From Providencia burhodogranariea DSM 19968 (lineage in GTDB: Bacteria > Pseudomonadota > Gammaproteobacteria > Enterobacterales > Enterobacteriaceae): DNA of 64,000 bases. The notes under the pieces were generated by a model, which worked only from the letters and a program-made list of their open reading frames with translations, was not told the origin of the DNA and made no database searches. The translations under genes were made by a program, and so were the position numbers. How positions within the stretch are numbered: position 1 is the first letter of the stretch; every line of letters begins with the position of its first letter. Below, piece by piece: positions 38,006 to 46,923 of this stretch. The stretch covers positions 1,082,322 to 1,146,321 of the forward strand of contig NZ_KB233222.1 of the NCBI RefSeq assembly GCF_000314855.2. The letters run 5' to 3'.

Positions 38006-40048
38006 ATGAACAAACTTTTAAAAGTTGCATTAGTTGTAAGTGTAGCCACTTTTGGTAGTGCAATGGCTAATCCTCAAGCAGTGACTCCGGTCACTGCTGT
38101 TCAGTTACCTGCCTTAAAACAGGATACTCAACATGGCACAGTAAGCGAAAGGGTGACATCGAGATTTACTCGTTCTCATTATCGCCAATTTGATTTGGAT
38201 AATGAGTTTTCTGGGAAAATTTTTGATCGCTATCTGAATATGTTGGATTACGGTCATAATGTTTTACTTCAATCTGATGTCGACGAATATGCAAAAGATA
38301 AAGCTAAGGTCGGTGAATGGCTTGAAGAGGGAAAACTGGATAAGTTTTATGACCTGTACAACCTCTCACAACAAAGGCGTCTAGAGCGTTTCGAATATGC
38401 GCTAGCACGTCTTGACCAACCAATGAATTTTGATGCGAATGACTCTATCGACGTTGATCGCTCTAAAATGCCTTGGCCAAAAGATAAGCAAGAATTAGAT
38501 AAGCTGTGGGATCAAAAAGTTAGATATGACTGGCTGAACCTTAAGCTATCGGGCAAAGATGACAAAGAGATCAAAGAAAAACTGACCAAGCGATATAATT
38601 TTGCATTGAAGCGCTTGACGCAAGGGCAAAGTGAAGATGTTTTTCAATTGATCGTGAATTCATTTGCGCGTGAAATCGATCCACATACTAGCTACCTTTC
38701 ACCGAGAAATACTGAGCAATTTAACTCTCAAATGAGTTTATCGCTTGAAGGGATTGGTGCTGTTTTGCAGCAAGATGATGAAAATACTGTTATTAATTCG
38801 TTAGTTGCTGGTGGGCCTGCGGCAAAAAGTAAAGAGTTAAAAGTTGGCGATAAAATTATTGGTGTTGGTCAAATAGATAAGCCAATGGTTGATGTTGTCG
38901 GCTGGCGACTTGATGATGTGGTTGCACTCATCAAAGGACCTAAAGGTAGCAAAGTTCGTTTAGAAGTGGTGTCAGATACTAAAGGTGCTAAACCACATAC
39001 TGTGACTATCCTGCGTGAGCAAATTCGCTTAGAAGATAGGGCTGCTAAGTTGACGATTAAAAACGTCGGCAAAGAAAAAGTTGCGGTACTTGATATCCCA
39101 AGTTTTTATGTAGGTTTAACCAATGATGTCAAAACACAACTTCAGAAACTAGCAAAAGACAATGTTTCTGCACTGGTCATTGACCTTAGAGGTAATGGTG
39201 GTGGTGCATTAACAGAAGCGGTTTCATTATCTGGCTTATTTATTCCGAAAGGTCCAGTTGTTCAAGTTCGCGATAATAATGGGCAAGTTCGTCAAGATAT
39301 TGATGATGATGATGTAATCTACTACAAAGGGCCGTTGGTTGTGCTTGTCGACCGTTTTAGTGCATCCGCTTCTGAAATTTTCGCTGCTGCGATGCAAGAC
39401 TACGGGCGAGCTTTAATTGTTGGTGAACCGACCTTTGGTAAAGGAACGGTTCAACAACATAGAAGCTTAAGCCGAGTGTATGACCAAATGCTTAAGCCTG
39501 ATTGGCCATCGTTAGGCTCGGTTCAATATACTATCCAAAAATTTTATCGTGTTGACGGTGGGAGTACACAACGCAAAGGTGTGACACCTGATGTTATTAT
39601 GCCAACAGGTCAAGACCCTGCTGAAACCGGTGAGAGCTTTGAAGATAATGCATTGCCATGGGATAGCATTCCACCAGCAAACTACAATAAAGCGGGTGAC
39701 GTGGCGGCTGATTTGTCAGAATTAAAAGCTAAACATGATGCGCGTATTAGCCAAGATACTGAATTTAAGTATATTGGTGAAGATATTGCGCGCTATAAAG
39801 CGAATAAAGATAAAAAGAATCTGATTTCGTTGAATTATGCTGAACGCTTGAAAGAAGACAATGAAATTGAAGCCACAAAACTGAAACGTGTAAATGAGCG
39901 TAATGCTAAAGAAGGTAAGCCATTATTGAAATCTATCGATGACTTACCTAAGGATTACGAAGGGCCAGACCCATATTTAGATGAAACAGTTAAAATGGCA
40001 ATTGACCTTGCGCATCCTGAAACAAATTTATTGCCCAATAAAAAATAA
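38006..40048 (+). CDS. prc: Tail-specific protease Prc
   Basis: The 680-residue periplasmic serine protease (E. coli Prc 682) degrades proteins with nonpolar C-termini, including SsrA-tagged ones, and trims lipoproteins and MepS with NlpI. A signal peptide (AMA|NP) is followed by an N-terminal helical domain, a PDZ domain (about 240-330) and the catalytic domain with Ser454 (FSASASE) and Lys479 (FGKGTVQQ), 25 residues apart as in E. coli. Confidence 0.97.
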   Translation: MNKLLKVALVVSVATFGSAMANPQAVTPVTAVQLPALKQDTQHGTVSERVTSRFTRSHYRQFDLDNEFSGKIFDRYLNMLDYGHNVLLQSDVDEYAKDKAKVGEWLEEGKLDKFYDLYNLSQQRRLERFEYALARLDQPMNFDANDSIDVDRSKMPWPKDKQELDKLWDQKVRYDWLNLKLSGKDDKEIKEKLTKRYNFALKRLTQGQSEDVFQLIVNSFAREIDPHTSYLSPRNTEQFNSQMSLSLEGIGAVLQQDDENTVINSLVAGGPAAKSKELKVGDKIIGVGQIDKPMVDVVGWRLDDVVALIKGPKGSKVRLEVVSDTKGAKPHTVTILREQIRLEDRAAKLTIKNVGKEKVAVLDIPSFYVGLTNDVKTQLQKLAKDNVSALVIDLRGNGGGALTEAVSLSGLFIPKGPVVQVRDNNGQVRQDIDDDDVIYYKGPLVVLVDRFSASASEIFAAAMQDYGRALIVGEPTFGKGTVQQHRSLSRVYDQMLKPDWPSLGSVQYTIQKFYRVDGGSTQRKGVTPDVIMPTGQDPAETGESFEDNALPWDSIPPANYNKAGDVAADLSELKAKHDARISQDTEFKYIGEDIARYKANKDKKNLISLNYAERLKEDNEIEATKLKRVNERNAKEGKPLLKSIDDLPKDYEGPDPYLDETVKMAIDLAHPETNLLPNKK

Positions 40049-40072
40049 ATTGGTTAAACAATAAATTAAGAT

Positions 40073-40102
40073 AAGGGCCAGTAATTACTGGCCTTTTTCA
40101 TA
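40073..40102 (+). terminator. prc terminator
   Basis: GGCCAGTAATTACTGGCC is a perfect palindrome followed by TTTTTC. Confidence 0.75.
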
Positions 40103-40148
40103 AAATGTGTAAAGTTATGTTAATTTTTGGTTTTTTTTTGTTAATCCA

Positions 40149-40177
40149 CTTGAAAAAATACAAAAAAGCTCTATTTA
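40149..40177 (+). promoter_or_regulatory. Sigma-32-like promoter upstream of htpX
   Basis: CTTGAAA at 40149-40155 and CTCTATTT 13 nt further resemble the heat-shock promoter consensus CTTGAAA-N11-16-CCCCATNT. htpX is heat-shock and envelope-stress induced in E. coli. Confidence 0.45.
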
Positions 40178-40179
40178 TC

Positions 40180-40491
40180 ATATGTGTTATAAAATGCTGT
40201 CTGCAAGATGCTGATATAAGTCAGAGCACTCTAACGACTAGGTGTTAAATTTTGACAGCTTGTCGTCGCGCTAAGCTTTAATGCCAGAATGGCAGCAGAA
40301 TTACCGCAAGGCATGCGGGATTTTAAGCCTGTAGAGATGAGGTTGTTAATTTTCTCTGTGAAGCAGGAAATCCATGAAAGCGAGTAAGACCTAGGTCTAC
40401 ATGCTATAGGAATCCTAGCCTACTCGGCGCAGAAGGATGCCAAACAATAAATCTTTCGTGATGTTTATTTTTACCAAGGGACCTAAAAAAT
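40180..40491 (+). ncRNA. Long structured leader or small RNA upstream of htpX
   Basis: Some 300 nt between the candidate promoter and htpX are richer in GC than nearby intergenic DNA and rich in complementary segments: TGCC-AGAAT-GGCA, CCGCA-AGGCA-TGCGG, and a compound stem with CGAGTA/TACTCG enclosing CTAGG/CCTAG. No coding frame was found on either strand. It may be an RNA thermometer or other 5' regulatory leader, or an independent RNA. I do not recognise it as a known family. Confidence 0.4.
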
Positions 40492-41373
40492 ATGATGCGA
40501 ATTGCCTTATTCTTACTCACAAACTTAGCTGTTATGTTTGTGTTTGGGATAATATTAAGCTTAACAGGAATTAGAGGAAGCAGCGTTCAAGGCTTGATGA
40601 TCATGGCTGGCCTGTTTGGTTTTGGTGGTGCATTTATTTCACTGCTAATGTCAAAATGGATGGCATTAAAATCAGTTGGTGGTGAGGTTATCGAATCACC
40701 ACGTAATGAAGCAGAGCAATGGTTAGTGAATACGGTTAGCCGTCAGGCTCAACAGGTTGGTATACAAATGCCTCAAGTGGCAATTTACCATGCTCCAGAC
40801 ATCAATGCATTTGCGACAGGTGCACGACGTGATGCATCGTTAGTTGCTGTGAGTACTGGTTTGTTAGAAAACATGAGCCGTGATGAAGCAGAAGCTGTTA
40901 TCGCTCATGAGATAAGCCATATTGCAAATGGTGATATGGTTACTATGACCTTGCTCCAAGGTGTCGTGAATACCTTTGTTATTTTTATTTCACGCATTAT
41001 TGCCCAGTTTGTTTCTGGTTTTATGTCAAATAACAATGATGAAAGTGAAAGTAGTAACGGTAACCCAATGGTTTACTTTGCAGTGTCGATGGTATTAGAA
41101 ATCGTATTTGGTATTTTAGCGAGTATTATCACGATGTGGTTCTCTCGTCATCGTGAATTCCATGCAGATGCAGGTTCAGCAAAACTTGTGGGTAAAGAAA
41201 AAATGATTGCTGCATTACAACGTTTGAAAACTAGCTATGAACCACAAGAAGAAGGCCGTTTGATGGCATTTTGTATTAATGGACGTGGCAAAGCTTTCAG
41301 CGAATTATTCCTTTCGCATCCTCCATTGGATAAGCGTATCGAAGCATTACGTGCTGGTGATTATTTAAAGTAG
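40492..41373 (+). CDS. htpX: Membrane zinc metalloprotease HtpX
   Basis: The 293-residue protein has the same length as E. coli HtpX, an inner-membrane M48 protease that removes misfolded membrane proteins together with FtsH. The zinc motif is HEISH in [15 protein letters not shown], with a third ligand Glu in [13 protein letters not shown]. Four hydrophobic segments flank it. The start MMRIAL is as in E. coli. Confidence 0.97.
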   Translation: MMRIALFLLTNLAVMFVFGIILSLTGIRGSSVQGLMIMAGLFGFGGAFISLLMSKWMALKSVGGEVIESPRNEAEQWLVNTVSRQAQQVGIQMPQVAIYHAPDINAFATGARRDASLVAVSTGLLENMSRDEAEAVIAHEISHIANGDMVTMTLLQGVVNTFVIFISRIIAQFVSGFMSNNNDESESSNGNPMVYFAVSMVLEIVFGILASIITMWFSRHREFHADAGSAKLVGKEKMIAALQRLKTSYEPQEEGRLMAFCINGRGKAFSELFLSHPPLDKRIEALRAGDYLK

Positions 41374-41412
41374 TGATTAACATCACCACTTAATGGTATT
41401 GATTGAATTCAG

Positions 41413-41447
41413 ACCCATGGCGAATACATTTTCACCATGGGTTTTTT
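41413..41447 (+). terminator. htpX terminator
   Basis: ACCCATGG (41413-41420) and CCATGGGT (41435-41442) with TTTTTT behind. The remaining spacer to 41763 is AT-rich and shows nothing recognisable. Confidence 0.75.
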
Positions 41448-41763
41448 GTTTAGTAAATTAACATAGTAATTCAATTTTTATGTTCTCCTGAGTAGATTTA
41501 TTATAACAACGGCGATTTAAAACCCTAACTATAGTAATAGTGCTGAATAAATAGTGAATATTTTAATCACTGATCATTATAATATGTTAGTAATTGAAAT
41601 AATGGTCAGAATAATATTAACCCGATAATTTATCTCATCTCAAAAATGACATCCCTCTTAAGTCAAATAATGAAGTTATTTTTAGGCTTGAAATAGACAA
41701 ATAGGCTATTATGGATATCAGAGAAAATACGAAAAAAAGCCTAACAATTAATAAGGAGTTAAA
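41448..41763. other. AT-rich spacer without a gene
   Basis: Only the strong ribosome site AAGGAG just before 41764 is evident. Confidence 0.35.
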
Positions 41764-42045
41764 ATGGATATACTTGTAAAAACGCTTATTTTTGGTAATG
41801 ATTTTGCAACAGTAGAAAACCCTGCACGTTTAGTGCCATTTAAATTTGAAATTTACCAGTCCCCTAATGGATATTACCATCGAATGTATAAAGAAGTTGG
41901 TATGTCAGGTGCAAACGTGGGGCAATTGTTTAAGGTATGGGCTTTTGAAGAACAAAAAGCACATGAAAAACAATCAGGTGAAATATCATTAGATGGTTAT
42001 ATTCAGCATTGCCAAGACATCTATGATGGGAAAGTAAAAGCTTAA
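41764..42045 (+). CDS. Small protein of unknown function
   Basis: A 93-residue soluble protein with balanced composition, begun by a strong AAGGAGTTAAA ribosome site and followed by a hairpin terminator, so it is very likely expressed. It has no signal peptide, membrane segment or cysteines except one near the C-terminus (QHCQDIYDGK). Sequence such as KFEIYQSPNGYYHRMYKEVGM and GQLFKVWAFEEQKAHEKQ suggests a small alpha/beta fold. I do not recognise the family. It is flanked by htpX and yecF. Confidence 0.75.
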   Translation: MDILVKTLIFGNDFATVENPARLVPFKFEIYQSPNGYYHRMYKEVGMSGANVGQLFKVWAFEEQKAHEKQSGEISLDGYIQHCQDIYDGKVKA

Positions 42046-42047
42046 GG

Positions 42048-42077
42048 ACTGTTGGCCTTTAACGGTCGATTTTTATC
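42048..42077 (+). terminator. Terminator after the 93-residue protein gene
   Basis: GACTGTT and AACGGTC pair (one wobble) around a GGCCTTT loop, followed by GATTTTTA. Confidence 0.55.
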
Positions 42078-42094
42078 CGAATTAAAAGTCTTTT

Positions 42095-42220
42095 GAGTGA
42101 GGCGAGTGGCTTGGTGTCTAGTGAACTAGACCGGAGCCTCTCAACATAACGAAAAATCACGTTTGCTCGAACCTAAAAAGTGCGTTTATTTGCGTTTAGG
42201 TTTGCGGCAGTGTTTTTTTG
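42095..42220 (+). other. Structured intergenic segment, possible small RNA
   Basis: GGCTTGGTGTCTAG-TGAA-CTAGACCGGAGCC can form a hairpin with a GTCTAG/CTAGAC tip; a second stem AACCTAAA/TTTAGGTT lies at about 42166-42203; a run of seven T ends at 42219. The last stem is 10 nt from the T-run, so it is not a textbook terminator. No coding frame. Confidence 0.3.
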
Positions 42221-42311
42221 ATGGACAGTATATTTGGCATGGTGAAATTGCGGTTATTTTAATTATTTAACGCAATAAAAATAATCAGCAAAGCTCAGCC
42301 GCTTCTAGCAT

Positions 42312-42352
42312 CTAAAAAAAGCCCCCTTCATATAAATCTGAAGGGGGAGCTA
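42312..42352 (-). terminator. Terminator of yecF
   Basis: On the minus strand CCCCCTTCA and TGAAGGGGG pair, followed by CTTTTTTTAGA. It is 130 nt behind yecF. Confidence 0.75.
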
Positions 42353-42481
42353 AATGAATAAAGAATGGTTTAATTCGAGATCAAAGATAAGTTATTTCGA
42401 TAAATGATATTTAGTTATTTGTGCAGTTTAATTATTAATTAGTTGCAAAATCTTTTAAATAGCATTTATCGTTAAAATATT

Positions 42482-42703
42482 CTATTGGCGAAAGCCTGCC
42501 TTTATTTGATCTAACGTATTCCTATAAGTTTCGGCTTGCTTCTCATCTTCCATTAATGCGATTTCGCGCTCCATCTTAATCAAGATTTTGCCTGCATCCG
42601 CTTGACCAATTGCTTTTAACATATGCGCGAGTATGTTTTTTATGCAGGTAACTTCTTCTGCCAGTACGTTAACATCCGGCTGGGTGGGAAAATGTGTTTT
42701 CAT
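42482..42703 (-). CDS. yecF: DUF2594 protein YecF
   Basis: A 73-residue cytoplasmic protein (E. coli YecF 74). The core LAEEVTCIKNILAHMLKAIGQADAGKILIKMEREIALMEDE is closely like the family. Function unknown; in E. coli it lies beside sdiA, which is not here. Confidence 0.9.
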   Translation of the reverse strand: MKTHFPTQPDVNVLAEEVTCIKNILAHMLKAIGQADAGKILIKMEREIALMEDEKQAETYRNTLDQIKAGFRQ

Positions 42704-42996
42704 TAAAAATTCCTTTAAAGATTAATTTGCTTGCTAATATTATAACATGGAAAAAATTATCGGTGTACGCCTTAACATAATGGCTCAATATGCGTTATTC
42801 ATTTTTTGAACAAAATATTACTATCAATATAATTTAAGCTGTACAGTATGTGTTACCGATCTGTAACGAAGTTCAGCTATCAAGATCACTCATTGGTAAT
42901 GCCGATGAAAATTTATATCTAGGGATAGATCATCTTACCGCTTACATGCACTCGAATTATTTTATGTATAGTATGGAAATTTTAAGAAGGTTAAAT

Positions 42997-43854
42997 ATGT
43001 TAACTTCAATAGAAAAACAATGGTTAGTGCAGCAATTTCCCACTCTAGTACAACCTAGACCGGAAGAGAGTCATAAAGGTACTTTCGGTACTCTGAATAT
43101 CATTGGTGGAAGTGCTGGTATGAGCGGTTCTTGTGTGCTTGCTGGAATAGCGGCGTTAAAAAGTGGTTGCGGGAAAGTCGTTATTGGTTTTAATCAAAAT
43201 TCACTAATGTTGAATTTAATTGAGCAAGCACCTGAATTGATCTTAAGGCAAGCACAATCATTAATGGGTGATGAAAAACCAACTGCTTGGGTGATAGGCT
43301 GTGGATTGGGAATATCTTCTGTTGCAAAAGCATTAATGACTGAAATTATGTTGCCTATTGAACAAGAGCAGCGAGTGTTAATTGATGCAGATGGGCTTAA
43401 CATATTGAGTCAAATGCCCGTTGCCAAAAAACTAACATCAAGAACTGTCCTAACACCACACCCTAAAGAAGCATCAAGATTATTACAAATCAGCGTTTCT
43501 GATATTCAAGCTGATAGGCCTTTTGCTGCTAAGCGTTTAAGTGAACGTTACGGTTGTTGGGTTGTTCTTAAAGGCCATCAGACAATTATTAGCAATCCTG
43601 ATGGACAAATATGGCGTAACGAAACAGGCAACAGTGGGTTAGCGACTGCTGGCAGCGGTGATGTGCTATCCGGGATCATTGGTAGCCTATTGGCGCAAGA
43701 TCTTCCTATAGAGGAGGCTATACGTGGTGGTGTATGGTTGCACGGTAAGGCCGCAGAAATTTTAGCAAAAAGAGGTATTGGCCCAATAGGATTAACTGCG
43801 CATGAAATTATAGATGAAGTAAGAATGATAAGAAATTTATCTATTATTTATTGA
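42997..43854 (+). CDS. ADP-dependent NAD(P)H-hydrate dehydratase (single domain)
   Basis: The start at 42997 (MLTSIEKQWLVQQFP, AAGAAGG upstream) gives 285 residues; the frame is open to 42850 but that part is unlike the family. The ribokinase-like NnrD domain has KGTFGTLNIIGGSAGMSGSCVLAG, LTPHPKEASRLL, and the catalytic loop TAGSGDVLSGII. It repairs hydrated NAD(P)H using ADP. E. coli carries this domain fused to the epimerase in NnrD/NnrE (YjeF); here it is alone, so it may be a second copy. Confidence 0.88.
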   Translation: MLTSIEKQWLVQQFPTLVQPRPEESHKGTFGTLNIIGGSAGMSGSCVLAGIAALKSGCGKVVIGFNQNSLMLNLIEQAPELILRQAQSLMGDEKPTAWVIGCGLGISSVAKALMTEIMLPIEQEQRVLIDADGLNILSQMPVAKKLTSRTVLTPHPKEASRLLQISVSDIQADRPFAAKRLSERYGCWVVLKGHQTIISNPDGQIWRNETGNSGLATAGSGDVLSGIIGSLLAQDLPIEEAIRGGVWLHGKAAEILAKRGIGPIGLTAHEIIDEVRMIRNLSIIY

Positions 43855-44043
43855 TGAACGCCGATTGACTCACTTTAAATTCACGAGAAAAACGTGATAC
43901 AATTCACATAAATATTTATCTAAATTTTACCAAAATAACAGCTTCCATTCAGTATTAACTCAACTCTTTTTATTTTTTGTGTCGCAGTTATTTTGCGATA
44001 GTGTGAGTTTTTGCTGTTACAAGTAAAGGCGTAACTAAAAACA

Positions 44044-45246
44044 ATGACACAGGTTTCTAGAAAAACAGCGTGGATTAGAGTTGTGGCATTAGCGGTAGCT
44101 GCATTTGTGTTCAATACGACAGAGTTTGTTCCCGTCGCACTGCTTAGTGATATTGCAGAAAGTTTTGATATGACGGTTGCACATACTGGGTTGATGATTA
44201 CCATTTATGCTTGGGTTGTCGCTCTAATGTCATTACCATTGATGCTTCTAACGGGTAAGATTGAACGCCGAAAACTATTGGTATTCCTATTTATTATTTT
44301 TATTCTTAGCCATATTCTCTCAGGCTTTGCTTGGGATTTTAATGTCTTGATTGTGGCTCGGGTCGGTGTTGCATTATCTCATGCGGTATTTTGGTCAATA
44401 ACTGCTGCATTGGCTATTCGAGTCGCTCCACATGGCAAAAAAGCACAAGCGTTAGGTTTATTAGCTACGGGGACTGCGTTAGCCACTGTTTTAGGTTTAC
44501 CTATTGGTCGAGTGATTGGTCAATTTCTTGGTTGGCGTGTGACCTTTTTATGTATTGGTGGAATCGCGTTATTCACAATGATTGCTTTAATTCGATTCTT
44601 ACCTAAATTACCAAGTGAACATTCTGGGTCGTTAAAAAGTTTACCAGTCATTCTGAAACGACCTGCGTTAGTTGGTTTATTTGTTTTAACTGTCATTGTC
44701 GTAACAGCACATTTTGCAGCTTATAGTTATATTGAACCATTTGTGCGCGAAATAGCACTGCAAAGTCAAAACTTCGCAACGTTGCTGTTATTGATATTTG
44801 GTATAGCAGGAATTTTCGGAAGCGTTATTTTTAGTCGTTACAGCGGTAAATATGCTTTATCATTCTTACCTATAGCTATTGCAGTTTTGACAGTCTGCTT
44901 GTTGTTATTGATGCCTGTTGGTGATCATCTCGGTTCACTTATCACACTTTGTGTGTTCTGGGGAATGGCGATCATGTGTGTTGGCCTTGGTATGCAGGTT
45001 AAAGTTATTGATTTATCGCCAGATGCGACAGACCTTTCGATGTCAATTTATTCAGGTATATTTAACCTTGGAATTGGTGGTGGTGCTTTGTTAGGAAACC
45101 AGGTTATTGTTCACATGGGTATGACTAACATTGGCTATGTAGGTGCATTATTTGGCCTCGCTTCACTAATTTGGTGTATTTTTATTTATAGAAAATATAA
45201 GACATCGTTCAGTGATAAGTTACAAACAACGCCAATGATGCATTAA
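44044..45246 (+). CDS. sotB: Sugar/drug efflux transporter SotB
   Basis: The 400-residue MFS protein (E. coli SotB/YdeA 396) exports arabinose and similar sugars and some drugs. Motifs [36 protein letters not shown] and [13 protein letters not shown] are typical. It has a 190-nt leader with a small hairpin (TCGCA/TGCGA). A diverged relative is encoded at 12514. Confidence 0.88.
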   Translation: MTQVSRKTAWIRVVALAVAAFVFNTTEFVPVALLSDIAESFDMTVAHTGLMITIYAWVVALMSLPLMLLTGKIERRKLLVFLFIIFILSHILSGFAWDFNVLIVARVGVALSHAVFWSITAALAIRVAPHGKKAQALGLLATGTALATVLGLPIGRVIGQFLGWRVTFLCIGGIALFTMIALIRFLPKLPSEHSGSLKSLPVILKRPALVGLFVLTVIVVTAHFAAYSYIEPFVREIALQSQNFATLLLLIFGIAGIFGSVIFSRYSGKYALSFLPIAIAVLTVCLLLLMPVGDHLGSLITLCVFWGMAIMCVGLGMQVKVIDLSPDATDLSMSIYSGIFNLGIGGGALLGNQVIVHMGMTNIGYVGALFGLASLIWCIFIYRKYKTSFSDKLQTTPMMH

Positions 45247-45267
45247 TTTTGTTTGGTTGGATTTGAA

Positions 45268-45308
45268 AACCCTGCAATGATAACAAAAGCATTGCAGGGT
45301 TTTTTATT
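45268..45308 (+). terminator. sotB terminator
   Basis: AACCCTGCAATG and CATTGCAGGGTT are perfectly complementary and followed by TTTTTTATT. Confidence 0.85.
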
Positions 45309-45384
45309 AACGGCGAAGTTTAGTGGTTGATAAGTCCACTAAATTTCTTGGAATTATAATTATTTCAGTTGCTAAGGTTAATCA

Positions 45385-45717
45385 ATGAAAGGACTGGGTT
45401 TTTTATTGATGTCAATTGTCGCGGAGGTTATTGCGACCACGACATTAAAAGCATCAGATGGGCTTAGCCGTTTTTGGCCATCACTGGTTGTGGTAATTGG
45501 TTATGCTGTTTCATTTTGGGGGCTATCACAAGTCGTCAAAGTCATGCCTTTAGGGATTGCTTATGCCATCTGGTCAGGTTTAGGTATTGTACTTGTTTCA
45601 GTTGCAGCAATATTTATTTATCAGCAGAAACTCGATTTACCTGCAATTATTGGTATGCTATTAATTATCGTAGGGGTATTAGTCATCAATCTGTTTTCGA
45701 AAAGTGGCACTCACTGA
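45385..45717 (+). CDS. emrE: Small multidrug resistance protein EmrE
   Basis: The 110-residue, four-helix SMR protein has the same length as E. coli EmrE and exports quaternary cations in exchange for protons as an antiparallel dimer. The essential Glu14 (SIVAEVIATT) is present, as are the Trp/Tyr positions of AYAIWSGLGIVL and the end LPAIIGMLLIIVGVLVIN. Confidence 0.94.
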   Translation: MKGLGFLLMSIVAEVIATTTLKASDGLSRFWPSLVVVIGYAVSFWGLSQVVKVMPLGIAYAIWSGLGIVLVSVAAIFIYQQKLDLPAIIGMLLIIVGVLVINLFSKSGTH

Positions 45718-45753
45718 TCTATGTGGCAGAAGCAGATATAAATGGGGAATTAC

Positions 45754-46059
45754 ATGAGTAAAAAAATCAGTTTTCTGCTTAAGTCTACTTTTTTGAATGG
45801 GATATTTGGTAGTGCAGTACTTGTTTTAGTTGGCTGTGGAAGCTCAGAGACAATGAAAATGACTCAAGCTGATTACTCCGCATCTCAATACGCTCAGCAA
45901 GTTGTGAATTTAGGTCCAGGCGTTCAAGAAGCATGTGTTTCTGCTGGTGGCTTACCCGCAATGAACTTAGAGCTTAATGGTGGGCAAACAGCAGTTTGCC
46001 AGTTCGCAAATGGCAAACGTTGCGCTGCAGAGCTTATTCGTAGTGGTGCATGTATTTAA
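45754..46059 (+). CDS. DUF333 lipoprotein
   Basis: The start at 45754 is preceded by GGGGA, better than the ATG at 45742. The 101-residue precursor has a lipobox LVGC with lipidated Cys28. The rest contains a DUF333-like segment with paired cysteines: ACVSAGGLPAMNLELNGGQ, VCQFANGKRCAAELIRSGAC. E. coli has small DUF333 lipoproteins such as YoaF. Function unknown. It may be co-transcribed with emrE, 36 nt upstream. Confidence 0.75.
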   Translation: MSKKISFLLKSTFLNGIFGSAVLVLVGCGSSETMKMTQADYSASQYAQQVVNLGPGVQEACVSAGGLPAMNLELNGGQTAVCQFANGKRCAAELIRSGACI

Positions 46060-46071
46060 TAAATCATATTT

Positions 46072-46106
46072 AAATAAAAAGCCCACCATTATATTGGTAG
46101 GCTTAA
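46072..46106 (-). terminator. Terminator between the DUF333 gene and dsbB
   Basis: AAGCCTACCA and TGGTGGGCTT pair with one mismatch; the minus strand continues with TTTTTATTT, so it serves dsbB; it may also stop the plus-strand transcript. Confidence 0.65.
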
Positions 46107-46145
46107 AGTATCGAACAAGATTTAAAAATTGGTTTTGGCTCGATT

Positions 46146-46667
46146 CTATATTTTTTTATGGGAAGGGAAGAACTGGCTGATTACCACAATAATTGCAACT
46201 ATAATGTAAGCGGCATAAATGCCAATTAACCATTGAGGCATATCTAATCCTAAGAACTCCCATTGCCTAGCTGCACAGTCACCAGAAGCTACAAATACAG
46301 CAGGCACCCATTCATTTAATGGTAACCATTCAGGGAAATTAACAAAGAAATCACATGAAGCAAAAGGTGATGGATAGAGTTGCAGCATGGTATGTTCCCA
46401 AGCAAGCTCTAAGCCGCGCCATGCGGCGTATATCCAGATAAAAATTGCTATCCAACGGATAACGACATTACGAGGTGCTATGACGCCTACCAAGCCAGCA
46501 GCCATAATCCCCAAAAGAGCAACGCGCTCATAAATACACATGACACACGGTTGAAGCTTCATAACATGCTGAAAGTAGAGCGCAGCACATTCAAGTATAA
46601 ACGCAGTAAAGGCCATTAAAAGCCAAGCGCCTCGTCCTTGTGAGCAGTGGTTAAAGAATCTGAACAT
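46146..46667 (-). CDS. dsbB: Disulfide bond formation protein DsbB
   Basis: The 173-residue inner-membrane protein with four helices reoxidises DsbA and passes electrons to quinone. The two redox pairs are visible: Cys41-Cys44 (PCVMCIYER) and Cys105 with Cys131 in the second periplasmic loop. E. coli has 176 residues and the same neighbour nhaB. Confidence 0.96.
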   Translation of the reverse strand: MFRFFNHCSQGRGAWLLMAFTAFILECAALYFQHVMKLQPCVMCIYERVALLGIMAAGLVGVIAPRNVVIRWIAIFIWIYAAWRGLELAWEHTMLQLYPSPFASCDFFVNFPEWLPLNEWVPAVFVASGDCAARQWEFLGLDMPQWLIGIYAAYIIVAIIVVISQFFPSHKKI

Positions 46668-46923
46668 ACTTTAATTCCCTAAATTAATGGTGCGCATATT
46701 TTGCGCCTATCTTCTAGACAAAAAAAGGTGTAAACGAATAATTATGTGTTTACGGATAAGGTTTTACTTAACATTACAAATAAATCTCTTTAACTGAGTA
46801 TTTAAAATATAACTGTTATATATCAAGCCACTTGATAAGCATTCCATTATATAGAGATTGTACGAAATATAGACTTAGTTCAATGGACTGCTTATTGTAG
46901 GCGGCCATTGGATGACGTTATGT

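Noticed and set aside
43920-44204. Minus-strand frame over the sotB start
   Set aside because: Antisense to the conserved SotB N-terminus, no supporting signals.
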